DNA of 64,000 bases from JAEUIE01 sp047602475 (GCA_047602475.1 JASGHE010000002.1:2170001-2234000), one strand, 5' to 3'; counted from the stretch's first letter, positions 24,894 through 33,679 are shown. Translations and numbers: made by a program. Notes: a model not told the origin generated them from the letters alone.

Positions 24894-26297
24894 TTACTTT
24901 CTTGGCTCCACCACAAACGTCGGCACCGTTGAACCAGTGCCGGCCGTCACGTTCAATAAGTCCGAAGATGAGATGCGGGACAAGCATCCATCCATGTATT
25001 CGCCGTGGCAGACAAAGGGGTTGGTATCGACCATGATGTCGCTGACCTTGAGCTTGCCATCTGCGATGAACGGGAATGGTTCTTTGGGTAGATTGACGCG
25101 TTCTTGGACGATGTAGGGAGTGTTGAGCGCCACCTGCATGGCCTTCTCCCATGCTGCTTGATCGACAGTCCAGCCGAGGACGATACCTTTGCCGCCGTAG
25201 TCGTCGTTGGGTTTGAGCACCAGACCGTCTTTGTTAGCGGTGATGAAGGCGATGAGGTCAACCGTCTTGCCGCCGGCCTTCTGGGCGATCTCTTTGACGA
25301 TGGCGGGGCACGCCTTCCTCACCAGGGGTGGTTTCGATTCTCGATCGGCTACGACCCGTGTCCATGGAATGTGCTCATGGATGGCAGCCAACTCTTCAGC
25401 GGTGAACAGGCTGCCATTGCGTTCATCGGAGAGTACTGCGAAGCTGGCTTTTTTGTAGAGAATCTTACAACGGAACGGGTTGATCATGCAGACGTGGCGG
25501 GCCTTCACCGCCCGGATGACCGGGTGTTCCATGCCGCCGCGTTCGATGAGTTCGCTGATTAGCACCCGTTTGTAGATAAGGTCAATCGGCTTGGCATCAG
25601 CGGTACGCAGCCTGTTCCCAGAATAGGTCACTTCCCGTGGGTCGGCGATCACCACGTCGAGGCCATGATGTTGGAAGAGGTTCTGATACAGAATGAACTC
25701 GCTGTAGGTGGGCACTTCCTTCCAATCGAGGATGGCAATGCGGGGAAGTTCACGCCGCCCCAGCCATTGCTGATAGGCCCGAAGCAGTGAGGACATGACG
25801 CCATAACTGGTGGGCATCGGGTAGACCTGAAACTTCCTTTGAAACTCCTGTAAGGCGGGCATGGCCAGGAACATCTGGCTGAGGGCGACGTTGTAGGCCG
25901 CGCCAGCCGGTGTTTCCGAGTTGTATTCGGTGAAACGAAGCTCATCGTTGGAGACGTAGAACGAATCGAACCGGGAGGTCGGGAATGAATTGAAGCGCGG
26001 ATCGAGCATAGCCAGTTCGTCTTCAGCTCCGGAGAGGCCAAACTGCTTACGGAAGGTGTCGTTTGCTATCGCAGCCGATTCAATCTTGTGGAACGCTCCC
26101 AATAGGATGCGTACTCTTTGCTGTAGAAAATGATACTGCTCGGTGCTCAGGAAGCGTGGCCGCAGCACCATGCACATCAGCCGATCGCCAAAAAAGAGCT
26201 TGTGCTGCTGATGGTACTGATCCATCTGAGCCTGGGAATCGAGTGCCAGGGGTTCAGTGAGCAGATCGAGATAGGTTGCAATGGCGGACGACGACAC
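24894..26297 (-). CDS. ATP-grasp-like protein (circularly permuted type)
   Basis: Cytoplasmic protein of 467 residues. The C-terminal part has ATP-grasp features: DGLVLKPNDDYGGKGIVLG (Gly-rich ATP loop), YIVQERV (hinge-like strand) and DTNPFVCHGEY near the end. The N-terminal half (FDSFYVSNDELRFTEYNSETPAG) resembles circularly permuted ATP-grasp and glutathionylspermidine-synthase-like proteins that ligate amines or amino acids to carboxylates. No substrate can be named. It is divergent from the sugar-binding lipoprotein gene at 26424, with 126 bases between them. Confidence 0.72.
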   Translation of the reverse strand: MSSSAIATYLDLLTEPLALDSQAQMDQYHQQHKLFFGDRLMCMVLRPRFLSTEQYHFLQQRVRILLGAFHKIESAAIANDTFRKQFGLSGAEDELAMLDPRFNSFPTSRFDSFYVSNDELRFTEYNSETPAGAAYNVALSQMFLAMPALQEFQRKFQVYPMPTSYGVMSSLLRAYQQWLGRRELPRIAILDWKEVPTYSEFILYQNLFQHHGLDVVIADPREVTYSGNRLRTADAKPIDLIYKRVLISELIERGGMEHPVIRAVKARHVCMINPFRCKILYKKASFAVLSDERNGSLFTAEELAAIHEHIPWTRVVADRESKPPLVRKACPAIVKEIAQKAGGKTVDLIAFITANKDGLVLKPNDDYGGKGIVLGWTVDQAAWEKAMQVALNTPYIVQERVNLPKEPFPFIADGKLKVSDIMVDTNPFVCHGEYMDGCLSRISSSDLLNVTAGTGSTVPTFVVEPRK

Positions 26298-26363
26298 AGG
26301 CGCTCTCCGAGTATGGTAGAGGCCAGTTTACCGAGGTTCTTTGTGACTTACCACTTGAAATGC

Positions 26364-26391
26364 TTGCCATCGGCGAAAAGTCGTTTATGCT
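26364..26391 (+). promoter_or_regulatory. Candidate promoter of the sugar-binding lipoprotein gene
   Basis: TTGCCA at 26364 and TATGCT at 26386, spaced by 16 bases, lie 33 bases before the ATG at 26424. The match to sigma70 is moderate and no other evidence supports it. Confidence 0.35.
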
Positions 26392-26423
26392 GAGGACGAA
26401 CACTTTTATCGAGAGAACCTCCC

Positions 26424-27476
26424 ATGATGATGCGGTTGATGTCGGTTGGTATCCTGGCAAGTCTCTTGTCCCTGGCCGGATGCAGCCCGGCTCAGAGTAC
26501 CAGCGTGGTGAAGAAGGCTTCAGGATCGGCTGCGGCCGGCGGTCTGAAGGTCTGCTTCATCAGCAACAATGCCCACGAGTTTTGGAAACTTGCTGAGGTT
26601 GGCGTCAAGCAGGCGGGCAAAGACCTGGGCGTGAAGACCGAGTTCCGCATGCCGGCCCGTGGGGGTGGCGATGAACAGAGACAGATCATTGAAGACTTGA
26701 TCACCCAGGGCTATGAGCACTTTGCTGTCAGCCCGAACGATCCCAAAAACCAGGGCAGCTACTACGATGGCAAGATCAAGGAAGGCATCACCTTCATTAC
26801 CGTTGATAATGATCTGCTGCCTGGAAGCAAGCGACTCTGCTTCCTGGGCACCAACAATTTCGAGGCGGGCCGTTCTGCGGGCGAACTGGTCAAGAAGGCA
26901 GTGCCCAACGGCGGCAAGGTGGCGATCTTCGTCGGCAAACTCGATAACCTCAATGCCCCTCAGCGACGTAACGGGGTCATTGCCGTACTGGCCGGTCTCA
27001 AGACGATGGAAGAGGCTGAAGCCCTTGTCGCTAAAGGCTATCCCATCAAAGCAGGCAGCTATGAGATTCTTGATACGCTGACCGACAATGCCGAGATTCC
27101 CAAGTGCAAAGCCAACGCCGATGACACCATCACCAAGCACCCCGATATCGCCTGTATGGTCGGGCTGTGGGCTTACAACGCTCCACAGATCATGCTTGCA
27201 GCCAAGGATCAGGGCAAGCTCGGCAAGATCAAGATCATCAGTTTTGATGAGCAGAAGGAAACGCTTGACGGCATCCGTTCCGGCGACATCGTGGGAACCA
27301 TTGTTCAGCAGCCTTACGAGTTCGGCTACCAGGCTGTCAAAACGCTGACTGATGTTGCTCGTGGCAACAAATCGAACCTACCCAAAGACGGCATCGGCCA
27401 TATTGGGCATCAGGTGATCGAAAAAGCCAATGTCGATGCTTTTGAGAAGAAGCTGAATGAACTAAAGAGCAAGTAA
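26424..27476 (+). CDS. Sugar ABC transporter substrate-binding lipoprotein (RbsB-like)
   Basis: Exported binding protein of 350 residues in the Peripla_BP_4 group. The lipobox LSLAGC places the lipidated Cys near residue 20. The mature fold begins KVCFISNNAHEFWKLAEVGVKQAG, as in ribose-type binding proteins, and later motifs GYEHFAVSPND and VGLWAYNAPQI agree. Three ATG codons stand in a row at 26424, 26427 and 26430, and any may be used. It is likely the partner of the ATPase and permease encoded on the other strand at 14720-17238, the only such components in the window; the ligand is unknown. Confidence 0.92.
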   Translation: MMMRLMSVGILASLLSLAGCSPAQSTSVVKKASGSAAAGGLKVCFISNNAHEFWKLAEVGVKQAGKDLGVKTEFRMPARGGGDEQRQIIEDLITQGYEHFAVSPNDPKNQGSYYDGKIKEGITFITVDNDLLPGSKRLCFLGTNNFEAGRSAGELVKKAVPNGGKVAIFVGKLDNLNAPQRRNGVIAVLAGLKTMEEAEALVAKGYPIKAGSYEILDTLTDNAEIPKCKANADDTITKHPDIACMVGLWAYNAPQIMLAAKDQGKLGKIKIISFDEQKETLDGIRSGDIVGTIVQQPYEFGYQAVKTLTDVARGNKSNLPKDGIGHIGHQVIEKANVDAFEKKLNELKSK

Positions 27477-27489
27477 TGGGACAATGACC

Positions 27490-27557
27490 GCCCAACGCAC
27501 AAGCGAGGGAGCAGGGTGCAATCATCTGCACGCAGTTCCCTCGCTTGCACGTCGGGC
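27490..27557. repeat. GCCCGA-type inverted repeat, copy 1
   Basis: Inverted arms GCCCAACGCACAAGCGAGGGA and its near complement, with a short centre. It lies between two convergent genes and can act as a two-way terminator. Related copies are at 30954 and 31823. Confidence 0.75.
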
Positions 27558-27566
27558 TACCATTGA

Positions 27567-28790
27567 TTATCGTGGCATCAAGTAAACGCCTGACAGTCGA
27601 TCATGCAGACCTCTGCTTGGCCAGATCAGCGTACACATCGCGCAGGCAGCGAGATAGATCAGCCCGAGCCACCAGGGAATCCAATAGACCCACAAACCTG
27701 TGTGCTGCCCTTTGGCTGTAGTGGCTGCCTGCACCCATACTGAAAAGAGAATCAAGGAAAAGAAGGGGAGCCAAACCAGCAGGCTGCGCCAGCCACAGCG
27801 CAGCGGCCCGGCCCGCTTTCCCTGCGACTGTTGTAAATCGATACCCATCAGCTTGAGCGAGATGCCTCCTCGTGTCACCATCGACCAGACAATCCAGACG
27901 ATGAACCAGGTGCCAATCGGAATGCAGGCGAGTTGAAAAGGCGTGAGTTTCTGCACGAGCGGCAGCACTTCTTCCTGTTGATTCTGGGGATCATCCGCAT
28001 GTCGAAGTGTCAGTTTAAGATCCTCGGCCAGCCCCTGAACTCCAAACGGGTCGCGATTTCGATCATTGAGATTGGAAGGGGAGGCCAGCATTTCCAACGC
28101 GGCGATTTGAGGAAGAAAGGCGGGCAGGCTCAACTGATTGCGCAACCGTTTCAGTTGATCCAGGTCAATGACTAATTGCTTCTTGATCTTGCTACGGCAG
28201 GCAGCCATTATCATGCGATCTCGACTGATGGGCCGTATCAGGGAGATGGGAGGAGTGGCCAGCATATCCACCAGTGTCGTATGACCCACGTATTTTCGTT
28301 CGTCAGGATTGTCCAGCAAATACTGTTTGAAGATGGGGATGTTCTTCTTGTCGCCGAACCATTCCACCATGCGGTCAGCACGGCGTACCTGGTGCGTAAG
28401 TTGCAGGGTCGGCTTGATGTCCAGGTAGTACCGACTTAACAAGAGGATGGCCAGGATGATGGGGCTGAGGAGCATGCCGGTGAACAGCATTTGCCCCAGC
28501 CTCATCATGGAGGTGATTTCCGTCGGTCGATTGGCGGAAGCATGGAGGTCGGCGGAGATTTCAGCAGGACTGGAGTAGGGAGTCTTGCCGACACCCATCA
28601 GGCGATCCAGGATCGGACGATCATACCATGGCATGGGCGCCCTGATGGATCGTGGCTTGTTGGGGTTGCTGATCTTTCCCTCAAGCATCATCTGTGCCGC
28701 GTGTTTCAGGAACAGCACCGAGCGCCTGCGCATCCGTAGAAGTGCCTTCCACGGACAGAGGCGGTGAGCCATGAAAACGCGCTCCCACAA
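27567..28790 (-). CDS. RDD-domain C-terminal part of the kinase/RDD protein (frameshifted)
   Basis: Final third of the gene that appears to start at 30860. True coding in this frame begins near 28716, where one extra base is present; removing it gives DAQALG-LFLKHAAQMMLEGK. The fragment has a helical membrane-proximal region, a transmembrane helix (LFTGMLLSPIILAILLLSRYY), then an RDD-type membrane domain with three helices and the closing signature GLHDRLSGVYLMPR. RDD domains are thought to move ions or small solutes; here the domain may anchor or transmit signals for the kinase. Confidence 0.7.
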   Translation of the reverse strand: MWERVFMAHRLCPWKALLRMRRRSVLFLKHAAQMMLEGKISNPNKPRSIRAPMPWYDRPILDRLMGVGKTPYSSPAEISADLHASANRPTEITSMMRLGQMLFTGMLLSPIILAILLLSRYYLDIKPTLQLTHQVRRADRMVEWFGDKKNIPIFKQYLLDNPDERKYVGHTTLVDMLATPPISLIRPISRDRMIMAACRSKIKKQLVIDLDQLKRLRNQLSLPAFLPQIAALEMLASPSNLNDRNRDPFGVQGLAEDLKLTLRHADDPQNQQEEVLPLVQKLTPFQLACIPIGTWFIVWIVWSMVTRGGISLKLMGIDLQQSQGKRAGPLRCGWRSLLVWLPFFSLILFSVWVQAATTAKGQHTGLWVYWIPWWLGLIYLAACAMCTLIWPSRGLHDRLSGVYLMPR

Positions 28791-29793
28791 TAAGTAGTTG
28801 CCCTTCCGGCTGAAGCCAGACTTGTTCCAGGCTCAGCCCATCGGGGAAGGTATCATCGGTCAGAGCGACCGCCAATTCATCTGACATTTGTTGAAGCAGT
28901 GAACGGCTGGTCGTCCAGGACAGTTTGCCTTGCACCTCGACCAGACGGGTCAGCGAGCAACCGGTGGTAGGGGCGATGAAAGCATCCCAATGGTGCGTGA
29001 GCTTGCTGGATCGAGGAGGCAAGTGCATGTCGCCTCCGCCCAGCCAACGAAGGCGCGTGCTGCGGCTGATCTCCCGGCGGGCTGGTGCAATCTTCCCCTC
29101 TTCCAGAGGTCGCATCACCAGCCAGACGGGTCTGTTCAGAATGAGATCTTTGCCGACGAGAAAAATTCGATCTTCGAGTACCCTGTGAATCCCTTCGATG
29201 GCGTAGTTACCGATCTTGTGAGGGATGCCTGGCGGCAACTTGGCTGGCGCAGAGGGGGGAATGTAAGGGAATTGCAACTGCTGCGGAGCCGGTGGCACTT
29301 GCACCACGCAGGTGCTGCTCATTATTTCGTGAAGCCCCCGAAACCCTCCTTGAGTGCGCATGGAGTCAAAAAGAAGCAACATACCAATGAAGTGGAACAA
29401 CCACTTTATCCAATCGCTTCCGGTGAGGACCAGCGCGAGCAGGCCCGGCATCGCGACCACGGCAAAGAAACCGAGTGCCCGCAGCAGAAGTTGTCGTCGT
29501 TTTGGAGGTTTTCCAGGACGCAGACCTCCCACCCTGAGGTGTAGAAGCCATTTGCCGAAGCTGGCTCCTGCAATTACTTCGGTGGTCAGGAAATAAGCTA
29601 GAACAAAAAGCCACATGCAGAGGTCGCTGATGAAGTCGACGAGTTCTGTGCCCCAAATCTGGGGAGTCAGGAACTGTGGAATGAGCTGGTAAATGAGAAG
29701 AATGCCGGGTGCCAGCAATGCCGTATCGACGATGGCAGCTCGAATCCTTGCCTTGCGGGGAGCATTATGCAAGTAGCCGGGTTTGAAGTTCAT
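28681..29793 (-). CDS. RDD domain plus kinase-like region, middle part of the kinase/RDD protein
   Basis: Middle part. It opens with an RDD membrane domain (RKARIRAAIVDTALLAPGILLIYQ, ASFGKWLLHLRV) and goes on to a soluble region laid out like a kinase N-lobe and hinge (KIGNYAIEGIHRVLEDRIFLVGKD, RPVWLVMRPLEEG) that lacks HRD and DFG, so it looks like a pseudokinase. It overlaps the kinase stop by one base (TAATG). Adding one base near 29799 converts LHQP-stop into LHQALMNFKPGYL and joins the two, so this is probably not a separate gene. Confidence 0.7.
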   Translation of the reverse strand: MNFKPGYLHNAPRKARIRAAIVDTALLAPGILLIYQLIPQFLTPQIWGTELVDFISDLCMWLFVLAYFLTTEVIAGASFGKWLLHLRVGGLRPGKPPKRRQLLLRALGFFAVVAMPGLLALVLTGSDWIKWLFHFIGMLLLFDSMRTQGGFRGLHEIMSSTCVVQVPPAPQQLQFPYIPPSAPAKLPPGIPHKIGNYAIEGIHRVLEDRIFLVGKDLILNRPVWLVMRPLEEGKIAPARREISRSTRLRWLGGGDMHLPPRSSKLTHHWDAFIAPTTGCSLTRLVEVQGKLSWTTSRSLLQQMSDELAVALTDDTFPDGLSLEQVWLQPEGQLLIVGARFHGSPPLSVEGTSTDAQALGAVPETRGTDDA

Positions 29794-30860
29794 TAAGGCT
29801 GATGCAATTCGCTGAGGGTGGCGTAGCGCTGATCACGATCGCGTTCCAAACCACGTTGAATTACTCGATCCAACTCCGTCGGAGTATCAGGCCGCATGGT
29901 TTGAATGCTGGCAGGCGATTCACTGACAATACGGGCAATGGTGGCAGTGTTGTCGCCCCCTTCAAAAGGAGCATGCCCGGTAAGCAGAAAGTAGAGAGTG
30001 GCCGTGACCGAGTAGACATCGGTGCGATAATCGACTACTTCCCCTTTGATTTGTTCCGGTGAAGCGAACAACGGTGTGCCGATAAATACGCCGGTGCGGG
30101 TAATACCTTCGGAGGAGTTGTTATCCGGCGTGGAGTGATTGACCAGATCAGGAGTTCGGGCTGTCGATGTGGTCATGACCGGGAGGATTTTCGAGAGACC
30201 AAAGTCACCAACTTTCACATGTCCATTTGTCAGAACAAAGCAGTTGGACGGTTTCACATCACGATGAATAACTCCCAGTTGATGTGCTGCCATCAGCCCA
30301 TCGATAACATCGAGAATCTTGGTGATGGCCTGACCGATCTGAAGCGGCCCCTGCTGGGAGACAATATCCTTGAGCGTCGCGCCGGGCATCAGCTCCATCA
30401 CAATGTAGGGCCGGCCCTTGTCCTCGTCGGCATGATAGACGAATACGCAGCGAGGGTGGGTAATCAGGCTGGCCAACTTGCCTTCCTGACGGAACCGTTC
30501 GAGATTGTCGGTAGACGCGGCGATTTGCGGCTTAATCAGTTTGATGGCAACACTGCGGCCATTGACGGCATCTTCAGCTTCGTACACGGTTCCCATCCCG
30601 CCGGAACCAAGCTGACGAAGGACTTTGTACCCGCCGATCTGATCCGGCACCCGATGAGCGCCTATGCCGCTAAAGGAGATTACTCGGTTCGGAGGCGGTA
30701 ATTGTGTAACTGATGCTGTCTCGAGCGATTTCTTTGATTGATAGGAATCGGTGCGCGCGAGATGACTCGTGCCCAGAGATTTGCCGCAGTAGGCACAAAA
30801 CGAGGGACGATCTCCGCTATACTCCAGACGTCGTTCGCATGCATCACAAGATACTTGCAT
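29793..30860 (-). CDS. Ser/Thr protein kinase with N-terminal zinc ribbon
   Basis: First part of a probable 1,097-residue protein (27567-30860). The N-terminus has a zinc ribbon (CDACERR ... CAYCGKSLG). The kinase domain runs from about residue 75 and is complete: glycine loop LGSGGMGTVYEA, ATP lysine in VAIKLIKP, catalytic loop IHRDVKPSN, metal-binding VGDFGLSK, APE-like region ASPEQIKG and the RYATLSELHQ end. It should phosphorylate Ser/Thr in the cytoplasm. In related planctomycete kinases the chain continues into an RDD membrane domain, as it does here once one base is restored near 29799. Confidence 0.92.
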   Translation of the reverse strand: MQVSCDACERRLEYSGDRPSFCAYCGKSLGTSHLARTDSYQSKKSLETASVTQLPPPNRVISFSGIGAHRVPDQIGGYKVLRQLGSGGMGTVYEAEDAVNGRSVAIKLIKPQIAASTDNLERFRQEGKLASLITHPRCVFVYHADEDKGRPYIVMELMPGATLKDIVSQQGPLQIGQAITKILDVIDGLMAAHQLGVIHRDVKPSNCFVLTNGHVKVGDFGLSKILPVMTTSTARTPDLVNHSTPDNNSSEGITRTGVFIGTPLFASPEQIKGEVVDYRTDVYSVTATLYFLLTGHAPFEGGDNTATIARIVSESPASIQTMRPDTPTELDRVIQRGLERDRDQRYATLSELHQP

Positions 30861-30953
30861 CAGGCTTCGCCGTAACTACGGAACTTCGTTAAGCCCTATC
30901 TTAATGGTTCAGTAGAGGGCGCAGCAAGTAGACAAGTAGGAAGAATGGTAGTT

Positions 30954-31020
30954 GACAGCCCGACGCGCCACAGAGGGTGGACCTTGCGATTGCAGGGGCC
31001 CCCTCGCGCGTCGGGCTGTC
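30954..31020. repeat. GCCCGA-type inverted repeat, copy 2
   Basis: Arms GACAGCCCGACGCG and CGCGTCGGGCTGTC are perfectly inverted, with a GC-rich centre. It begins four bases past the tpiA stop on the minus strand and may end the tpiA transcript. Confidence 0.8.
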
Positions 31021-31024
31021 ATTG

Positions 31025-31789
31025 TTACACTCGTGCCGCCTGCGTAGCCAGGACGATGGCTGCAAAGTCATCTGCCTTCAGGCTGGCTCCGCCGACAAGT
31101 AATCCATCGACGTTGGGTTGCAGCATCAAGCTGTTGGCATTGGCCGGGTTGACGCTGCCGCCGTACTGGATGCGCATCTTCTCAGCGACTTCGGCTGAAT
31201 GGTTGGTGATGATCCAGCGGCGGATGTGCATATGGACCAGTTCCGCCTGGGCTGGTGTCGCGACGACGCCGGTTCCGATGGCCCAGACAGGTTCGTAGGC
31301 GAGCACCAGCCTGGCCGGATCCAGCGTGATTCCTTCCAGGCTGCCCACCAGTTGCGATTCGATGACTGCTTCAGTCTGATTGCTTTGACGTTGTTCCAGC
31401 GTTTCGCCAATGCAGAGGATCACATTAAGCCCGGCGTTCAGCGCAGTCTTGGCTTTCTTATTGACGAGGGCATTGCTCTCGCCGAGGATGAGCCGCCGTT
31501 CGCTGTGGCCGAGAATGGTCCAGGTGCAGCCGCAATCGAGTGCCATCGCCGGGCTGATCTCGCCGGTGAACGCACCTTTGGTTTCGGAATAGATGTTCTG
31601 TGCTCCCAGGAGAACCTGGCTGCCTGCCAGCTCGGCATGAACCGCTAACAGATACGGGGATGGAGGGCAGACCGCTTGCTTGACGGTCGTAATCGCGCCG
31701 GTTTTGGCAACGATGTCCTTTGCCAGCGCCACTGCTCCGGCACGATCCAGGTTCATCTTCCAGTTACCGACCACAAAAGGCGTTCGCAT
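31025..31789 (-). CDS. tpiA: Triosephosphate isomerase
   Basis: Glycolytic enzyme interconverting dihydroxyacetone phosphate and glyceraldehyde 3-phosphate. At 254 residues it has the normal length. The substrate lysine is in GNWKMNLDRAG, the catalytic histidine in ILGHSERR, and the catalytic glutamate in LAYEPVWAIGTG, followed by the flexible loop and the phosphate-binding IQYGGSVNPANA. GGAG stands six bases before the ATG. It is flanked on both sides by copies of the same inverted repeat, so it is probably transcribed alone. Confidence 0.97.
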   Translation of the reverse strand: MRTPFVVGNWKMNLDRAGAVALAKDIVAKTGAITTVKQAVCPPSPYLLAVHAELAGSQVLLGAQNIYSETKGAFTGEISPAMALDCGCTWTILGHSERRLILGESNALVNKKAKTALNAGLNVILCIGETLEQRQSNQTEAVIESQLVGSLEGITLDPARLVLAYEPVWAIGTGVVATPAQAELVHMHIRRWIITNHSAEVAEKMRIQYGGSVNPANANSLMLQPNVDGLLVGGASLKADDFAAIVLATQAARV

Positions 31790-31822
31790 CTATGCTCCAG
31801 ATTATGTCAAACAGAATTGTCT

Positions 31823-31899
31823 GATATCAGCCCGAAGCGCTAGCGAGGGAACGCGTGCAATCTCAAGATCTACCCTCGCTAGCGCTTCGGGCTGGTATC
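31823..31899. repeat. GCCCGA-type inverted repeat, copy 3
   Basis: Arms ATCAGCCCGAAGCGCTAGCG and the complement around CGCTAGCGCTTCGGGCTGGT form a long hairpin between the DUF1501 and tpiA genes. Confidence 0.8.
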
Positions 31900-31933
31900 G
31901 TCATTAAACGTCTAACCGGGTAACAGGCAACTG

Positions 31934-33427
31934 CTATGCCAGCAGGTCAGTAATTACATGTCCGTGCACATCGGTCAGTCTGCGATCTATGCCGTTGTTG
32001 CGTACGGTGAGTTTCAAGTGATCGATGCCCAGCAGATGCAGCATGGTGGCGTGGATGTCGTAGACCTGCGTCGGGTTCTTCCGGTCGGCCGGCTTGTAGC
32101 CAAAGTCATCGCTGGGGCCATAGGTCAGGCCCGGTTTGATGCCGCCGCCACAGAGCCAGTTGGTGAAGCAGAACGGGTTGTGATCGCGCCCTTGGCCGCT
32201 TTGGCTGCTCGGCATGCGGCCAAACTCGGTGGTCCAGAGGATGAGCGTATCATCGAGTAGGCCGCGCTGCTTGAGATCGGTGATGAAGCTGGCGATGCCT
32301 CGGGACATGCCGAGGGCGAGCGGGCCATGATCGCGCTGGATGTTCTCGTGCGAATCCCAGTTGCGGCGGGGGAAGCCATTGTCGTTGCCGAGCCAGACCT
32401 GGATGAAGCGGACGCCTCGTTCTAGTAGCCGCCGGGCGATGAGACAGCGGCGACCGAAGTAGATGGTTTCTTCCCGATCATTGATCTCAGCAGGAAACGA
32501 AGCGGGGATGTTATCGAGATGATAGAGCTTCTTGACGTGCTCCGGCTCCTTCTGCCATTCGAGTGCCTCGGGAGCAGCGAGCTGCATGCGGGCCGCCAGT
32601 TCGTAGCTGGCGATGCGACCGGCGAGGCGTTGGTCATCAGCACGGTCGGCGGCGTGACGTTGGTTCATCTCCTTCAGTAACTGCTGCGTGGCTGACTCGC
32701 TGGCGGTGTTGATGAAGCCGCCCTGTTTATCGGGGAACAGGTATTGCACCGGCTGCTTTGATTCGCCACGAATCACGGTGCCACTGTGATGCGAAGGCAG
32801 GAACGAAGCATCCCAGTTCTTGGTGCCGTTGGAGGCGTAGCCCCGATGGTCGGGCAGGACGACAAACGTGGGCAGGTTGTCGTTCAAGCTGCCCAAACCG
32901 TAGCTGATCCAGCAACCCATGCCGGGGAAGCCGGGACGGGTGAAGCCGGTTGTCTGGAGGAGCGTGCCTTGGCTGTGGACACCTGAGGTGTTCACCATGT
33001 TGTGAACGAAGGCGAACTGATCGACCACTGAACCCAGCGGGGCAGCGATCTCACTGAGCATCTTGCCCGATTGTCCGTAGGGCTTGAACTCCCACTGACT
33101 CTTGAGCCAGGGGCCGAGCCCATCCTGGAACGCTTCGACGGGTTCGCCGAAGTTTGACTTCTGGCCGTGATGCTTGAGCAGAGCAGGTTTGTAGTCGAAC
33201 AGATCAAGGTGACTGGCGCCGCTGGCGATGAAGAACTGCACTACTCTCTTCGCCTTCGCGGGATGATGTACTCCCGTCTCCCCCGCGGGGGGAGGGGCTG
33301 GGTGTGAGGGGCTATTTTGAGGCGAAGCCCTTCCGTATGCCTCTCGTTCCAGCAACGACAATAGGCCGGCACCAAGCAACCCGTGCGTGGTGGACGATAG
33401 CCAGTCTCGCCTGTTGAGTTGGAGCAT
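31934..33427 (-). CDS. DUF1501 family Tat-exported protein
   Basis: Exported protein of 497 residues in the sulfatase-like DUF1501 family, abundant in planctomycetes. A twin-arginine motif (NRRDWLS) leads the signal peptide. Core motifs are HHPAKAKRVVQF, GASHLDLFDYKPAL, LWTTEFGRMP, GRDHNPFCFTNW and a C-terminal ATMLHLLGIDH. The usual partner, a DUF1549/DUF1553 cytochrome-type protein, is encoded 250 bases upstream on the same strand. Between the signal and HHPAKAKR a repeat has added a low-complexity SPSHPAPPPAGETGV stretch. Biochemical role unproven; a link to sulfated polysaccharide use is only an inference. Confidence 0.92.
   Translation of the reverse strand: MLQLNRRDWLSSTTHGLLGAGLLSLLEREAYGRASPQNSPSHPAPPPAGETGVHHPAKAKRVVQFFIASGASHLDLFDYKPALLKHHGQKSNFGEPVEAFQDGLGPWLKSQWEFKPYGQSGKMLSEIAAPLGSVVDQFAFVHNMVNTSGVHSQGTLLQTTGFTRPGFPGMGCWISYGLGSLNDNLPTFVVLPDHRGYASNGTKNWDASFLPSHHSGTVIRGESKQPVQYLFPDKQGGFINTASESATQQLLKEMNQRHAADRADDQRLAGRIASYELAARMQLAAPEALEWQKEPEHVKKLYHLDNIPASFPAEINDREETIYFGRRCLIARRLLERGVRFIQVWLGNDNGFPRRNWDSHENIQRDHGPLALGMSRGIASFITDLKQRGLLDDTLILWTTEFGRMPSSQSGQGRDHNPFCFTNWLCGGGIKPGLTYGPSDDFGYKPADRKNPTQVYDIHATMLHLLGIDHLKLTVRNNGIDRRLTDVHGHVITDLLA
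33271..33313. repeat. CCCCTC/GAGGGG repeat inside the DUF1501 gene
   Basis: Hairpin centred on CCCCCGCGGGGGG, flanked by CTCCCGTC and GGGGCTGGGTGTGAGGGGC. It is the same family as copies at 38853, 59184 and 59758, and is translated as a Pro-rich linker. Confidence 0.7.
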
Positions 33428-33490
33428 GCAGATCGCTTTCCCGTTTGATCAGCGTCAGGCTGTATCTCATCCCAACGGGATCACCTGTTG

Positions 33491-33652
33491 TAGCCCAGGA
33501 CTCTAGTCCTGGGTCGTTGTTGTTTTTAATCCTCCTGGTCCTAAAGGGACTACCTAGGGCTCTCAAGGTAGTCCCTTCAGGACCAGGTAATCCTGTGCAT
33601 AGGTCACCCAGGACTAAAGTCCTGGGCTATCACAGGTAGTCCCTTCGGGACC
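33491..33652. repeat. Nested inverted-repeat element between DUF1549 and DUF1501 genes
   Basis: Outer arms TAGCCCAGGACT...AGTCCTGGGCTA, with an inner inverted pair TGGTCC...GGGACTACCT / AGGTAGTCCC...GGACCA and a third partial copy at the end. The intergenic 33428-33679 holds nothing else. Confidence 0.78.
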
Positions 33653-33679
33653 ATTGTGCAAAGTCATCGGGTTCATGTG

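Noticed and set aside
29791..29796. TAATG as translational coupling between two separate genes
   Set aside because: Adding one base gives a continuous kinase-to-RDD sequence and an exact codon count over the whole region, so a frameshift is more likely. Coupling is not excluded.
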